DNA of 64,000 nucleotides from Hymenobacter sp. J193 (GTDB lineage: Bacteria > Bacteroidota > Bacteroidia > Cytophagales > Hymenobacteraceae), in contig NZ_JAJONE010000001.1 of the NCBI RefSeq assembly GCF_024700075.1, forward strand, positions 372,001 to 436,000. The letters are read 5' to 3'. Position numbers and translations under genes: made by a program. The notes under the pieces were generated by a model that worked only from the letters and a program-made list of their open reading frames with translations, had not been told where the DNA came from and ran no database searches. This document shows positions 1 to 8,802 of this stretch, piece after piece. Positions within the stretch are counted from its first letter, which is position 1. Each line of letters starts with the position of its first letter.

Positions 1-2119
1 TCGTGTTTACGTTGTCGGTGAGGTCTTTCCAGGTACCCGACACGTTCGGCACGTTGGCCTGACCGCCCAGAATACCCTCGGTACCCACTTCGCGGGCCAC
101 GCGGGTTACTTCCCCAGCGAAGATGTTCAGGGAGTCCACCATCTGGTTCAGAATGTTCTTCAGATCCAGCAGCTCGCCTTTTACATCTACCGTTATTTTC
201 TGGGTCAGGTCACCTTTAGCTACGGCGGTAGCTACGTTGGCAATGTCCCGCACCTGAGAGGTCAGGTTGCTGGCCATCGTGTTTACGTTGTCGGTCAGCT
301 CTTTCCAGGTACCGCCTACGCGGGGCACGTTGGCCTGGCCGCCCAGCTTGCCTTCGGTGCCTACTTCGCGGGCCACACGGGTTACTTCCCCGGCAAAGAT
401 GTTCAGGGAGTCCACCATCTGGTTCAGAATGTTCTTGAGCTCCAGAATTTCTCCCTTCACATTCACCGTCATCTTCTGCGACAAGTCGCCGCGGGCTACG
501 GCGGTGGCCACGTTGGCAATGTCCCGTACCTGGCTTGTCAAGTTCGAAGCCATGTAGTTTACATTGTCAGTCAACTCCTTCCACACACCGGCCACGTTCG
601 GTACCGAGGCCTGGCCCCCCAGCTTTCCTTCCGCGCCTACCTCGAGGGCCACGCGGGTTACTTCGCCGGCGAACAGGTTGAGCGAGTCCACCATCTGGTT
701 CAGGTTCTGCTTCAGCTGTAGCAGCTCCCCCTTTACATCTACCGTAATCTTCTGGCTCAAGTCGCCGCGGGCTACGGCCGTGGCTACGTTGGCAATGTCC
801 CGTACCTGAGAAGTCAGGTTGGCGGCCATAGTGTTTACGTTGTCCGTCAGGTCTTTCCAGGTACCAGCTACGTTGGGCACTACAGCCTGACCGCCGAGGC
901 GGCCTTCGGTACCCACTTCCTGGGCCACGCGGGTTACCTCGCCGGCGAACAGGTTGAGCGAGTCCACCATCTGGTTCAGGTTCTGCTTCAGCTGTAGCAG
1001 CTCCCCTTTTACATCTACCGTAATCTTCTGCGTCAGGTCACCCTTGGCTACGGCCGTGGCCACGTTGGCAATGTCGCGCACCTGACTCGTCAGGTTGCTG
1101 GCCATGTTGTTTACGTTGTCCGTCAGGTCCTTCCATACGCCGCCCACGTTCGGCACCGAGGCCTGACCACCCAGCTTTCCTTCGGTACCCACTTCCTGGG
1201 CCACGCGGGTTACTTCGCCGGCGAACAGGTTGAGCGAGTCCACCATCTGGTTCAGGTTCTGCTTCAGCTGCAGCAGCTCGCCCTTTACATCTACCGTAAT
1301 CTTCTGCGTCAGGTCACCCTTCGCTACGGCGGTAGCCACGTTGGCAATGTCGCGCACCTGACTCGTCAGGTTGCTGGCCATGTTGTTTACGTTGTCCGTC
1401 AGGTCTTTCCAGATGCCGCCCACGTTCGGTACCGAGGCCTGGCCACCCAGCTTTCCTTCTGTGCCTACTTCCTGCGCTACGCGGGTTACTTCGCCAGCGA
1501 AAACGTTGAGGTTGTCAATCGTTTTGTTGATGGTTTCGGCCATCACCTTGAAGTCGCCCGACACCGGAATCTGGAAGGATTCGTCGAGGTTGCCGCGGCT
1601 GATGTTCTTGAGTACTTTGCCTACCTCCAATACCGGTACGGCAATGCTGTCTACCAGGCCGTTGATGTTGTTGATCATGTCGCGCCAGAAACCGGCCGCA
1701 TTTTCGGCGGAGGCGCGGGCTTTCAGGTTTCCTTCCACCCCGGCCACCTTCGAAATGCGCGACACCTCGCCGCCTACCCCGCCAATCATTTCCACCATGG
1801 AATTGTAGGCTTCGGCTATTTCGGCGAAGATGTCGTCGTTCTGCTTGGTGAGGCGCACCGATACGTCGCCTTTCTTGAAGGCATCGAGGGCGTAGAGCAC
1901 GCGGTTAAGTTGCTCATTGACATAGTCAGGAGCTTGGTCGGCTATTTCGGCCCGCACCACTCCCCGCTTGCGCGTGCTGTCACTCGTAACGGCCGTGCCT
2001 TTCTTGGAAGGCGCCGCTTCAGACTGCCCGTTGCGCAGGGGCGTTACCGGCGCGTCGGTGGCGGTAGTAACAGAAGAATCGGCGGATTTAGCGGCGCGGG
2101 TGGGTTTGCCAGAAGCCAT
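1..2119 (-). CDS. Poly-HAMP sensory protein, N-terminal part (partial)
   Basis: The frame opens at ATG 2119 and stays open to the left edge (706 codons), so the C-terminus is missing. A polar leader of about 55 residues has no signal peptide or membrane segment. Two divergent HAMP-like units follow (cores GDVSVRL and GNLDESF), then from about residue 245 tandem 92-residue units with core [18 protein letters not shown] and linker [20 protein letters not shown]. In the known family (fungal group III Nik1-type and bacterial relatives) such HAMP arrays sit before histidine kinase and receiver domains and relay osmotic or stress signals in the cytoplasm. A kinase output beyond the edge is inferred, not seen; a chemoreceptor-like output is the alternative. 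It is transcribed divergently from topA. Confidence 0.85.
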   Translation of the reverse strand, partial: MASGKPTRAAKSADSSVTTATDAPVTPLRNGQSEAAPSKKGTAVTSDSTRKRGVVRAEIADQAPDYVNEQLNRVLYALDAFKKGDVSVRLTKQNDDIFAEIAEAYNSMVEMIGGVGGEVSRISKVAGVEGNLKARASAENAAGFWRDMINNINGLVDSIAVPVLEVGKVLKNISRGNLDESFQIPVSGDFKVMAETINKTIDNLNVFAGEVTRVAQEVGTEGKLGGQASVPNVGGIWKDLTDNVNNMASNLTSQVRDIANVATAVAKGDLTQKITVDVKGELLQLKQNLNQMVDSLNLFAGEVTRVAQEVGTEGKLGGQASVPNVGGVWKDLTDNVNNMASNLTSQVRDIANVATAVAKGDLTQKITVDVKGELLQLKQNLNQMVDSLNLFAGEVTRVAQEVGTEGRLGGQAVVPNVAGTWKDLTDNVNTMAANLTSQVRDIANVATAVARGDLSQKITVDVKGELLQLKQNLNQMVDSLNLFAGEVTRVALEVGAEGKLGGQASVPNVAGVWKELTDNVNYMASNLTSQVRDIANVATAVARGDLSQKMTVNVKGEILELKNILNQMVDSLNIFAGEVTRVAREVGTEGKLGGQANVPRVGGTWKELTDNVNTMASNLTSQVRDIANVATAVAKGDLTQKITVDVKGELLDLKNILNQMVDSLNIFAGEVTRVAREVGTEGILGGQANVPNVSGTWKDLTDNVNT
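3..1382. repeat. Five tandem 276-bp units encoding HAMP repeats
   Basis: Motif GTGTTTACGTTGTC recurs, with slight variation, near 3, 279, 555, 831, 1107 and 1383, giving an exact 276-bp (92-codon) period. Adjacent units are very similar in DNA, not only in protein, which points to recent duplication or gene conversion. The array may continue beyond the left edge. Confidence 0.9.
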
Positions 2120-2460
2120 ATACTATGGAATTGCGAAGCCGGAAATAAAGGCAGTGCAGATGAAGACAAGCCGGAACTCAGCCCTTTTCGTCAGACCGAC
2201 AAAGGTAACAAAACTGGCAAACCCGCCTAATTCACCGCAATTTTTCCTGATTTGCCGCGCTATATAGCTCAATCATCATCTGCTGAACTACTTACTTGCC
2301 TATTGTGTAGTAGACTCCCGGCCTTATTTCAACTTTATCTGGATGAATAAAATACCGGGCCGGAATATTGCAGCATCTTTGCGGCAAAATTCAACTTCCC
2401 TGCGCTGCTTCCCGTTCTACTCAAGAAAATAACGGCAGCCCCCGCCCTGCTTCCTCTTAT
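2120..2460. other. Divergent intergenic region, poly-HAMP gene / topA
   Basis: This 341-bp spacer holds the outward promoters. On the minus strand an exact -7 box lies at 2200-2207. For topA the best candidate is CATCTTTG at 2374-2381, one mismatch from TAnnTTTG, about 80 bases before the ATG. The frame upstream of topA is open back to 2368, but those 31 codons look non-conserved. No other structure was seen. Confidence 0.5.
2200..2207 (-). promoter_or_regulatory. Predicted -7 box of the poly-HAMP gene
   Basis: On the minus strand the bases read TACCTTTG, an exact match to the Bacteroidota -7 consensus TAnnTTTG, about 80 bases before the start codon. No convincing -33 TTTG is at the usual spacing. 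Confidence 0.45.
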
Positions 2461-4944
2461 ATGGTTAAGAACCTAGTCATTGTCGAGTCCCCAGCCAAGG
2501 CCAAAACCATCGAAGGTTACTTGGGCAAGGACTTCATTGTAAAATCCAGCTTTGGCCACGTGCGTGATTTGCCGAAGGATAATAATGCCATTGACATTGC
2601 CAATGGCTTCAAGCCTACCTACGTCGTATCGCCCGATAAACGCGAAATCATCAGCCAGCTGAAGAAGCTGGCCAAGGAAGCCGAAACCGTGTGGCTGGCC
2701 AGTGATGATGACCGCGAAGGCGAAGCCATCAGCTGGCACCTTGCCGAAACCCTGAACCTGACCGGTGGCGACAAAACCCGCCGCATCGTGTTTCGCGAAA
2801 TCACCAAGAATGCCATTCTCACAGCCATCGACAACCCCCGGGAAATCGACCTGAACCTGGTGAATGCCCAGCAGGCCCGCCGCGTGCTCGACCGGCTAGT
2901 AGGCTTTGAGCTGAGCCCGGTACTCTGGAAAAAAGTAAAAGCCGGCCTCTCGGCCGGGCGTGTGCAGAGTGTGGCCGTGCGGCTGGTAGTGGAGCGGGAG
3001 CGGGAAATCAGCCAGTTCAAAACGTCTTCCGCCTACCGCGTGGTAGCCCGCTTTGATGCCGGTCGCGGGGCCGTGCTGGAAGCCGAGCTGCCGAAGCGCT
3101 TTGCTGCCCGCGACGAAGCCGAGGCCTTCCTGGCGCGCTGCGTGGGAGCCAGCTACCGCATCGAAAACCTGGAGAAAAAGCCCGGCAAGCGCAGCCCCGC
3201 GCCGCCGTTTACTACCTCTACTTTGCAACAGGAAGCCTCGCGTAAGCTGGGTTTTTCGGTGGCTCAGACGATGAGCGTGGCTCAGAAGCTCTACGAAGCT
3301 GGCCGCATCAGCTACATGCGTACGGACTCCGTGAACCTTTCGCAGGATGCGCTGGCGGCGGCCAAGGTGGCTATTTCGCAGGCCTACGGCGAAGAATACG
3401 CGCACACCCGTCAGTTCAAAACCAAGTCGGCCTCGGCCCAGGAAGCCCACGAAGCCATCCGGCCCACGGACTTTGCCCTGGTGAAAGCCGGTGAGGACTC
3501 CGCCGAGCAGCGCCTCTACGACCTGATTCGCAAGCGCGCCCTGGGCTCCCAGATGGCCGACGCGGTGATTGAGCGCACGGTGGCTACCATTGGCATCAGC
3601 ACCCAACCCGGCGTTATGCTTACCGCTACAGGCGAGGTGATTACCTTCGAAGGCTTCCTGAAAGCTTACGCTGAAAGCAAGGACGATGACGAGCAGGATG
3701 ACGCTGCGGAATCGTCGTTTTCACGCGGCTTACCGCCCTTGAGCGTGGGCCAGGATCTGCCCCTGCAGGTGCTGCGCGCTACCGAGCGGTATGCCTCCCC
3801 GGCGGCCCGCTATACCGAGGCTTCCCTAGTGAAAAAGATGGAGGAAATGGGCATCGGCCGGCCATCCACCTACGCGCCTACCATCAGCACCATTCAGAAG
3901 CGTGGCTACGTGGAAAAAGATACCCGCGAAGGTAAGGAGCGCAAGTTCCATGTGCTTACGCTGGATGGCGACGCGGTGAAAACCGAGGTAAAAACCGAAA
4001 CTTACGGAGCCGACAAAGCCAAACTGTTTCCGACCGATACAGCCATGGTGGTAACGGATTTCCTGGTAGAGCACTTCCCCGTAATTGTGGACTTTCAGTT
4101 CACGGCCAAGGTAGAAGACGAGTTTGACCGCATTGCCGATGGCCAGGAAGTGTGGACCGATATGCTGGCCGGCTTCTACAGCACCTTCCACGAAACGGTA
4201 GAGCGCGGGCAGGACATTGAGCGCAGCACGCTGGGCAGCACCCGCGAAATTGGTGTTCATCCCGAAACCGGTCAGAAGCTGACGGCTCGCCTGGGCCGCT
4301 TTGGTCCCTACGTGCAGATCGAGCCACTGGAAGGCGCCCCCGAAGGCGAGAAGGCCGTGTATGCCAGCCTGCGCAAAGGACAGTTCATCGAGAATATCAC
4401 CCTGGAAGAAGCGCTGGAGCTGTTTAAGCTACCCCGCGTGGTGGGCGAGTTCGAGGACAAGGCCATGACGGCCGCGCTCGGCCGCTTTGGCCCCTACATC
4501 CGCCATGACAGCAAGTTTTACTCGCTTACCAAGGAGCAGGATCCGCACACCATCACGGCGCAGGAAGCCGTTGAGCTGATTGAAGCCAAGCGCAAGTCGG
4601 ACTCGGAGCGCCTGATTAAAACCTTCCCCAGCCGCGAAGACGTGCAGGTACTGAATGGTCGCTTCGGGCCCTACATCGTGGTAGGCAAGAAAAACGTGAA
4701 GATTCCGAAAGGCGAAGAACCCGTGGAGCTAACGCTGGAACGCTGCCTGGAGCTGGCCGACGCCACGCCCGATAAACCAGCCAAAGGCGGCCGCTTCGGG
4801 AAGAAAGCTGCGCCGGCTGCCGAGGAAAAAGCGGATACGCCCGCCAAGAAACCGGCCGCCAAAAAGCCCGCGGCGAAAAAGCCGGCCGCTAAGAAGGCTG
4901 CTCCTAAAACAGCCGCTTCCAAAACAGCCAGTAAGGCTAAGTAA
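2461..4944 (+). CDS. topA: DNA topoisomerase I (type IA)
   Basis: Relaxes negatively supercoiled DNA by transient single-strand cleavage. The Toprim domain starts at once (IVESPAKAKTIEGYLG, then the acidic motif DDDREGEA near residues 82-89). The catalytic tyrosine is in GRISYMRTDS, about residue 285. The C-terminal part has three FGPY-type repeats near residues 610, 672 and 732 in place of classical four-cysteine zinc fingers, then an Ala/Lys/Pro-rich basic tail (about 783-827). Length 827 aa from the ATG at 2461, chosen because the conserved Toprim motif begins six residues later; an upstream extension to 2368 is open but unlike the family. A terminator follows directly. Confidence 0.97.
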   Translation: MVKNLVIVESPAKAKTIEGYLGKDFIVKSSFGHVRDLPKDNNAIDIANGFKPTYVVSPDKREIISQLKKLAKEAETVWLASDDDREGEAISWHLAETLNLTGGDKTRRIVFREITKNAILTAIDNPREIDLNLVNAQQARRVLDRLVGFELSPVLWKKVKAGLSAGRVQSVAVRLVVEREREISQFKTSSAYRVVARFDAGRGAVLEAELPKRFAARDEAEAFLARCVGASYRIENLEKKPGKRSPAPPFTTSTLQQEASRKLGFSVAQTMSVAQKLYEAGRISYMRTDSVNLSQDALAAAKVAISQAYGEEYAHTRQFKTKSASAQEAHEAIRPTDFALVKAGEDSAEQRLYDLIRKRALGSQMADAVIERTVATIGISTQPGVMLTATGEVITFEGFLKAYAESKDDDEQDDAAESSFSRGLPPLSVGQDLPLQVLRATERYASPAARYTEASLVKKMEEMGIGRPSTYAPTISTIQKRGYVEKDTREGKERKFHVLTLDGDAVKTEVKTETYGADKAKLFPTDTAMVVTDFLVEHFPVIVDFQFTAKVEDEFDRIADGQEVWTDMLAGFYSTFHETVERGQDIERSTLGSTREIGVHPETGQKLTARLGRFGPYVQIEPLEGAPEGEKAVYASLRKGQFIENITLEEALELFKLPRVVGEFEDKAMTAALGRFGPYIRHDSKFYSLTKEQDPHTITAQEAVELIEAKRKSDSERLIKTFPSREDVQVLNGRFGPYIVVGKKNVKIPKGEEPVELTLERCLELADATPDKPAKGGRFGKKAAPAAEEKADTPAKKPAAKKPAAKKPAAKKAAPKTAASKTASKAK

Positions 4945-4971
4945 AGCTTCTTTCGCGCCATTCCGCGCAGC

Positions 4972-5004
4972 AAAAAGGCTCCGGCATTAGTCGGGGCCTT
5001 TTTT
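4972..5004 (+). terminator. Rho-independent terminator after topA
   Basis: A stem pairs AAAAGGCTCCG with CGGGGCCTTTT around loop GCATTAGT (one internal mismatch), followed by a T run. Confidence 0.85.
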
Positions 5005-5032
5005 GTTGTAGGTTGGATGAAATACCAAGCTG

Positions 5033-5968
5033 ATGGGAGCCGTTAGGAAGTCTGCATTGAGCTTGCCATTTTCTATGCTGATGATGCCTATCCTACTGTT
5101 GCTGCTCGCCACACTTGGCAACCCCATACCGGCCCAATCTGCCCCAGTCCGGCAAGCCAGGACTGCGCAAACCCTTGTCTCCGGCCGGGCTCAGGACTAT
5201 GCCTGGCTGGCAGCCGGGCGCTACAACGCCCGCCAGACGCTGGCCTCCCGGTTTGCTCCGCCCCCGGGCTACCAGCGTGTGGATGTACTGACGGGGTCTT
5301 TTGGGGCCTGGCTGCGCTACCTGCCCTTGCTGCCGGGCAAACCGCCGGTGCAACTGCACAATGGTCAGCTGAAAAACCGCCAGGATGTACACGCTGCGGT
5401 GCTGGACCTCGACGTAGGCACTCAGGATCTGCAGCAGTGCGCCGATGCGGTTATCCGCTTGCGGGCCGAGTACCAATTCAGCCGGCAGCCCAACCAGATT
5501 CATTTTCACCTCACCAGCGGCCACGATATCCGCTTTCAGGACTGGTACTCAGGTACAGGGTTTCGGGTGACGGGCAACAGCGTGCAGCCTGCCCCACGCC
5601 CCGCCGAAGCGCCCAGCCACGCCAGCCTCCGCCGCTACCTCGACCGGATATTCACTTACGCCGGTACCCTGTCGCTGAGCAAGGAACTGCGGCCTGTTCC
5701 GTTAACGCAGGTACGCCCGGGCGACGTACTGATTCACGGCGGCTCGCCGGGCCACGCGGTGCTGGTGCTGGACGTAGCGGTGCAAGCCACTACCGGCCGT
5801 CGAGTAGCCCTGCTGGCGCAAAGCTATATGCCTGCCCAACAGGTGCACGTCCTGAAAAACCAGGCGGGCCCGGGCCTGGGTGCCTGGTTTTTCCTCGACC
5901 CGCAGGCCGACCAGGTGCTTACGCCCGAGTGGACGTTCGAGCGCACCGAGCTAGGCCGGTTTGAGTAG
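5033..5968 (+). CDS. Secreted DUF4846-like protein
   Basis: 311 aa with a hydrophobic N-terminal segment (about residues 10-32) ending near PIPAQSAP, so probably exported. The body has the pattern of DUF4846 proteins: a YQRV...GSFGAWLRYLPL segment near residues 82-100, QCADAVIRLRAEYQFS, and a late GDVLIHGGSPGHAVLVLDVA stretch that looks like a small papain-like or NlpC-like fold. The enzymatic role is not established. The annotated ATG is 30 bases past the topA terminator; an internal ATG at 5075 would leave a shorter but still good signal peptide. It is a single gene followed by the sirtuin gene on the same strand. Confidence 0.7.
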   Translation: MGAVRKSALSLPFSMLMMPILLLLLATLGNPIPAQSAPVRQARTAQTLVSGRAQDYAWLAAGRYNARQTLASRFAPPPGYQRVDVLTGSFGAWLRYLPLLPGKPPVQLHNGQLKNRQDVHAAVLDLDVGTQDLQQCADAVIRLRAEYQFSRQPNQIHFHLTSGHDIRFQDWYSGTGFRVTGNSVQPAPRPAEAPSHASLRRYLDRIFTYAGTLSLSKELRPVPLTQVRPGDVLIHGGSPGHAVLVLDVAVQATTGRRVALLAQSYMPAQQVHVLKNQAGPGLGAWFFLDPQADQVLTPEWTFERTELGRFE

Positions 5969-6048
5969 GCAAGCAGCAGCGGTACTGCTCCGAACCACAC
6001 GGGCCCAGACAAGGTATATACCTGACGAATCTATTATCCCCGCTACCT

Positions 6049-6744
6049 ATGAAAAAGAAAATCGTGGCCCTCACCGGGGCCGGAATTTCGGCTGAAAGCG
6101 GCTTGGCCACCTTTCGGGGCTCCGACGGGCTGTGGGAAGGCCACCGCATCGAGGACGTGGCCACGCCTGAGGGCTGGGCTAAAAACCCCAAGCTGGTGCT
6201 GGAGTTCTACAACCAACGCCGGGGCGCTGCCCGTGCCACGGAGCCCAACGCCGGCCACCTGGCCTTGGCCGCGCTGGAGCAGGACTTTGACGTAGTGATT
6301 GTAACCCAGAACGTGGACGACCTGCACGAGCGGGCCGGCTCCTCGCACGTTATTCATCTGCACGGCCAGCTGTTTGAGTCGCGCAGCTCTTACTTCGAGC
6401 AACTGGTGTACCCCATGGAATCGGACCGGATAGAGCTGGGCGACCTGTGCGAGAAAGGGCATCAGCTCAGGCCCAACATCGTGTGGTTTGGCGAAGCCGT
6501 ACCATTGATGGAGCGGGCCGTAGAGGAAGCCGCTACGGCCGACGTGTTTCTGGTGGTGGGCACTTCCCTGCAGGTGTATCCGGCGGCTGGTCTCGTCGAC
6601 TACGTCCGGCCTGGCACGCCCATCTACATCATCGACCCCAGCCGCCCACCGGTTTCAGCCCGCCCCGATCTGCACTTCATCACGGAGCCCGCCACCACCG
6701 GCGTGCCTAAAGTAGCCGCCGAACTGATGCGGGCCGAAAGCTGA
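6049..6744 (+). CDS. cobB: NAD-dependent protein deacylase (Sir2 family)
   Basis: Removes acyl groups from lysines using NAD+. Visible motifs: NAD-binding GAGISAESGLATFRG (residues 10-24), TQNVDDLHERAGS with catalytic His in VIHLHG, RPNIVWFGE, and VVGTSLQVYPAAG. The FYNQRR segment keeps the YxxR pair that marks class III sirtuins acting on succinyl or malonyl lysine. The small zinc domain lacks the usual two CxxC pairs: only one Cys (in DLCEKG) lies between LHG and RPNIVWFGE. At 231 aa it is otherwise normal length. Single gene with its own terminator. Confidence 0.93.
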   Translation: MKKKIVALTGAGISAESGLATFRGSDGLWEGHRIEDVATPEGWAKNPKLVLEFYNQRRGAARATEPNAGHLALAALEQDFDVVIVTQNVDDLHERAGSSHVIHLHGQLFESRSSYFEQLVYPMESDRIELGDLCEKGHQLRPNIVWFGEAVPLMERAVEEAATADVFLVVGTSLQVYPAAGLVDYVRPGTPIYIIDPSRPPVSARPDLHFITEPATTGVPKVAAELMRAES

Positions 6745-6767
6745 TTCTGGTTAACCTTGGCATACGA

Positions 6768-6806
6768 AAAGCCCCGCCACAAAATGTAGCGGGGCTTTTT
6801 GTGTTA
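6768..6806. terminator. Bidirectional terminator, sirtuin / GH16 gene
   Basis: Stem AAAAGCCCCGC pairs with GCGGGGCTTTTT around a short loop; A-rich on one side and T-rich on the other, between convergent genes. Confidence 0.9.
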
Positions 6807-6826
6807 AACCAGTTGAGCTTGATGCA

Positions 6827-8293
6827 CTACTGGATTACCAGCTTCTGCACCTGGGTCGATTCGCCGCTCGTTACGCGCAGCAGGTAGAGGCCACTCTTGA
6901 GCGACTGGCAATCCAGCTGCAGTTCGCCGTTGGCAAAAGTCGTGCGCTGGAGCATTTCCTGGCCGCTTACCGTGGTGATGCGTACGCCTACGGGCACTTT
7001 GGCATCGTGGCCACTCAGGCGCAGCTGCAACGTGCGGCCGGCGGGCAGCGGGTTCGGGTATACCTCCACGCCAAAGGGTCCGCTAGCCGTCTTGGTCTTG
7101 GCATCCGTAGCCGTGCCGATGGCAGTAGCGCCGCTGGAGCTGGTCAGTGAGGTTACTTTGGTGATGCGGATCCAGTTGATATTCCAGCCGTTGGTCTGGG
7201 CAAACACCCCGAAGTTGTAGGTGCCCGCATTGACGTTCACGTTCTTGGAAACCGTAGTCCAGTTCTGCCAGCCCCCGGTAGCCGGAATGGCCACGTTGCC
7301 TAACTGCACCGAACCGGCGTTCAGATCAGACGACAACGTACCACCGCTGGGGCTGGCTACGCGGTACTCTAGCTTGTAAGTGCCGGAAGTAGGGAAGTTG
7401 ACGTTGTTGTAGGCCATCCAGTCGCCGGCGTCGATATAGGCCACGTTCTGGCCGCCTTCCGAGCAGTTTTCCAGCTGTACGCCGTTCATGGCCGAGTAGC
7501 TTTCCGCCTGCAGCGTAACGCTGGAAGCCGGCGGGGTGCTCGTCTTCTGGAATACCCGCACGTAGTCGACGTACATAGTGGCGGGCAGCTTGCTTTCGTC
7601 TACTGTCTGGCCGGGCCAGTTGCCGGCTACCGCCAGGTTTAGGAGCAGGAAGAAGGGCCGCTGAAACTCCTCAGTGCCGCCCGTGTTGCCGGCAATGTTG
7701 ATTTCGTGGTATTTCACCCCATCAACAAACCAGCGGATGTAAGTGGGCTCCCACTCCACCGTGTACACGTGGTAGTTCTGGGGCGTCGTCACGGTGTTGC
7801 CTCCGTACTCGGCGTGGCCGTTGCTGTCCCAGTGCACCGTGCCGTACACCTTGCTTTCGGAGTTGATGTGCTCCATCACGTCGATTTCGCCGCAGGCCGG
7901 CCAGCCAACCTGCCCGATGTTGGCACCCAGCATCCAGAAAGCCGGCCATAGGCCCTGGCCCAACGGCATCTTGATGCGGGCTTCTATCTTACCGTAGGTG
8001 AACTGCTTGACGCCCTGCGTTTTCATCCGGGCCGAGGTGTAGGGCAACCCGCCTACATTTTCTCTCCGGGCCGTAATCATCAGGTCCGTGCCATTCACGG
8101 TGGCGTTGGCGCGCTGGTAGTACTGCTTTTCGTTGTTGCCCCAGCCGCCGCCGCCGGTTTCAAAGACCCAACTGGAACTGATGCTGCCATTGAATTCATC
8201 GGCCCATACCTGCTGGTAGGTTTGCGCCTGGGCAACCTGTGTGGCACCGGCCAATGCCAAAGCGCCACAGAATGTGGTAAAAAGTTTCTTCAT
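6827..8293 (-). CDS. Secreted GH16 beta-glucanase with CBM6 and T9SS sorting domain
   Basis: 488 aa. A signal peptide (1-24, ending AQAQ) precedes a GH16 domain (about 25-250) with active-site motif EIDVME: E136 as predicted nucleophile, E141 as acid/base. Next is a CBM6-like module (about 260-380; LQAESYSAMNGVQLEN, YIDAGDWMAYNNV). The C-terminus (VYPNPLPAGRTLQLRL ... GLYLLRV ... QKLVIQ) is a type A type IX secretion sorting domain, so the enzyme is exported across both membranes and anchored or released. Substrate is probably laminarin or a related beta-1,3-glucan; the exact GH16 subfamily cannot be fixed by eye. Monocistronic, no SusCD neighbours. Confidence 0.93.
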   Translation of the reverse strand: MKKLFTTFCGALALAGATQVAQAQTYQQVWADEFNGSISSSWVFETGGGGWGNNEKQYYQRANATVNGTDLMITARRENVGGLPYTSARMKTQGVKQFTYGKIEARIKMPLGQGLWPAFWMLGANIGQVGWPACGEIDVMEHINSESKVYGTVHWDSNGHAEYGGNTVTTPQNYHVYTVEWEPTYIRWFVDGVKYHEINIAGNTGGTEEFQRPFFLLLNLAVAGNWPGQTVDESKLPATMYVDYVRVFQKTSTPPASSVTLQAESYSAMNGVQLENCSEGGQNVAYIDAGDWMAYNNVNFPTSGTYKLEYRVASPSGGTLSSDLNAGSVQLGNVAIPATGGWQNWTTVSKNVNVNAGTYNFGVFAQTNGWNINWIRITKVTSLTSSSGATAIGTATDAKTKTASGPFGVEVYPNPLPAGRTLQLRLSGHDAKVPVGVRITTVSGQEMLQRTTFANGELQLDCQSLKSGLYLLRVTSGESTQVQKLVIQ

Positions 8294-8802
8294 GATGGTG
8301 GGGTTGTGGAAAAGAGGTAGGTCGAGGAGTGCGGCGCTTCAAAAGCTGCGGATGCAGACTTGGAAACAGCAGCAATATATTGGGCTGGCTAGTGGAATGT
8401 CAACTGCTGAAAACGCCTTACATGGCGCTAAAACTCTCTTTCTTTGACTTTTTCACACTTACGTCACACGTATTGATGTACTTACTTGCGCACTAGGCCT
8501 GATTTAATCCTCCGAAAACACCAGTTGGTGAAACGGTTAGAAAACAAGCAAATAAGCAGGATTTTGCACAGGGAATTTTTAATTTATTGTAACGTCAGGT
8601 CAGTTTCAACAAAGTATTTTCAAAATACGTGTTTCTACCTGCCCTATTTCGACCGGCCGATTCAGCAAGTAGCCCCAGAGAGTATGCTGATGGCAGAGAG
8701 AGTACTCTTTTCACCGGATTAAGAAAATTTAATCTGGTCTTATCCCCGTTCAGCTTTCTGCGTAAGTAAGGCACTTCCTGTTCGGATTTCCCTTCCAGCT
8801 AC
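8294..8802. other. AT-rich divergent spacer
   Basis: 509 bp between the GH16 gene and the phosphoesterase/beta-barrel gene, clearly more AT-rich than its surroundings. A perfect 7-bp palindrome around one base (GTATTTT c AAAATAC, 8614-8628) is a candidate operator. A 78-codon frame at 8486-8722 has no recognisable features and is not called. No exact TAnnTTTG box was found for either gene. Confidence 0.5.

Noticed and set aside
1..1400. Regular repeats resembling a CRISPR array or satellite
   Set aside because: Period is 276 bp and in frame with HAMP domains; there are no short spacers.
8486..8722. 78-codon frame upstream of the phosphoesterase-barrel gene
   Set aside because: AT-rich, no start context, no motifs, and it overlaps the likely promoter region.
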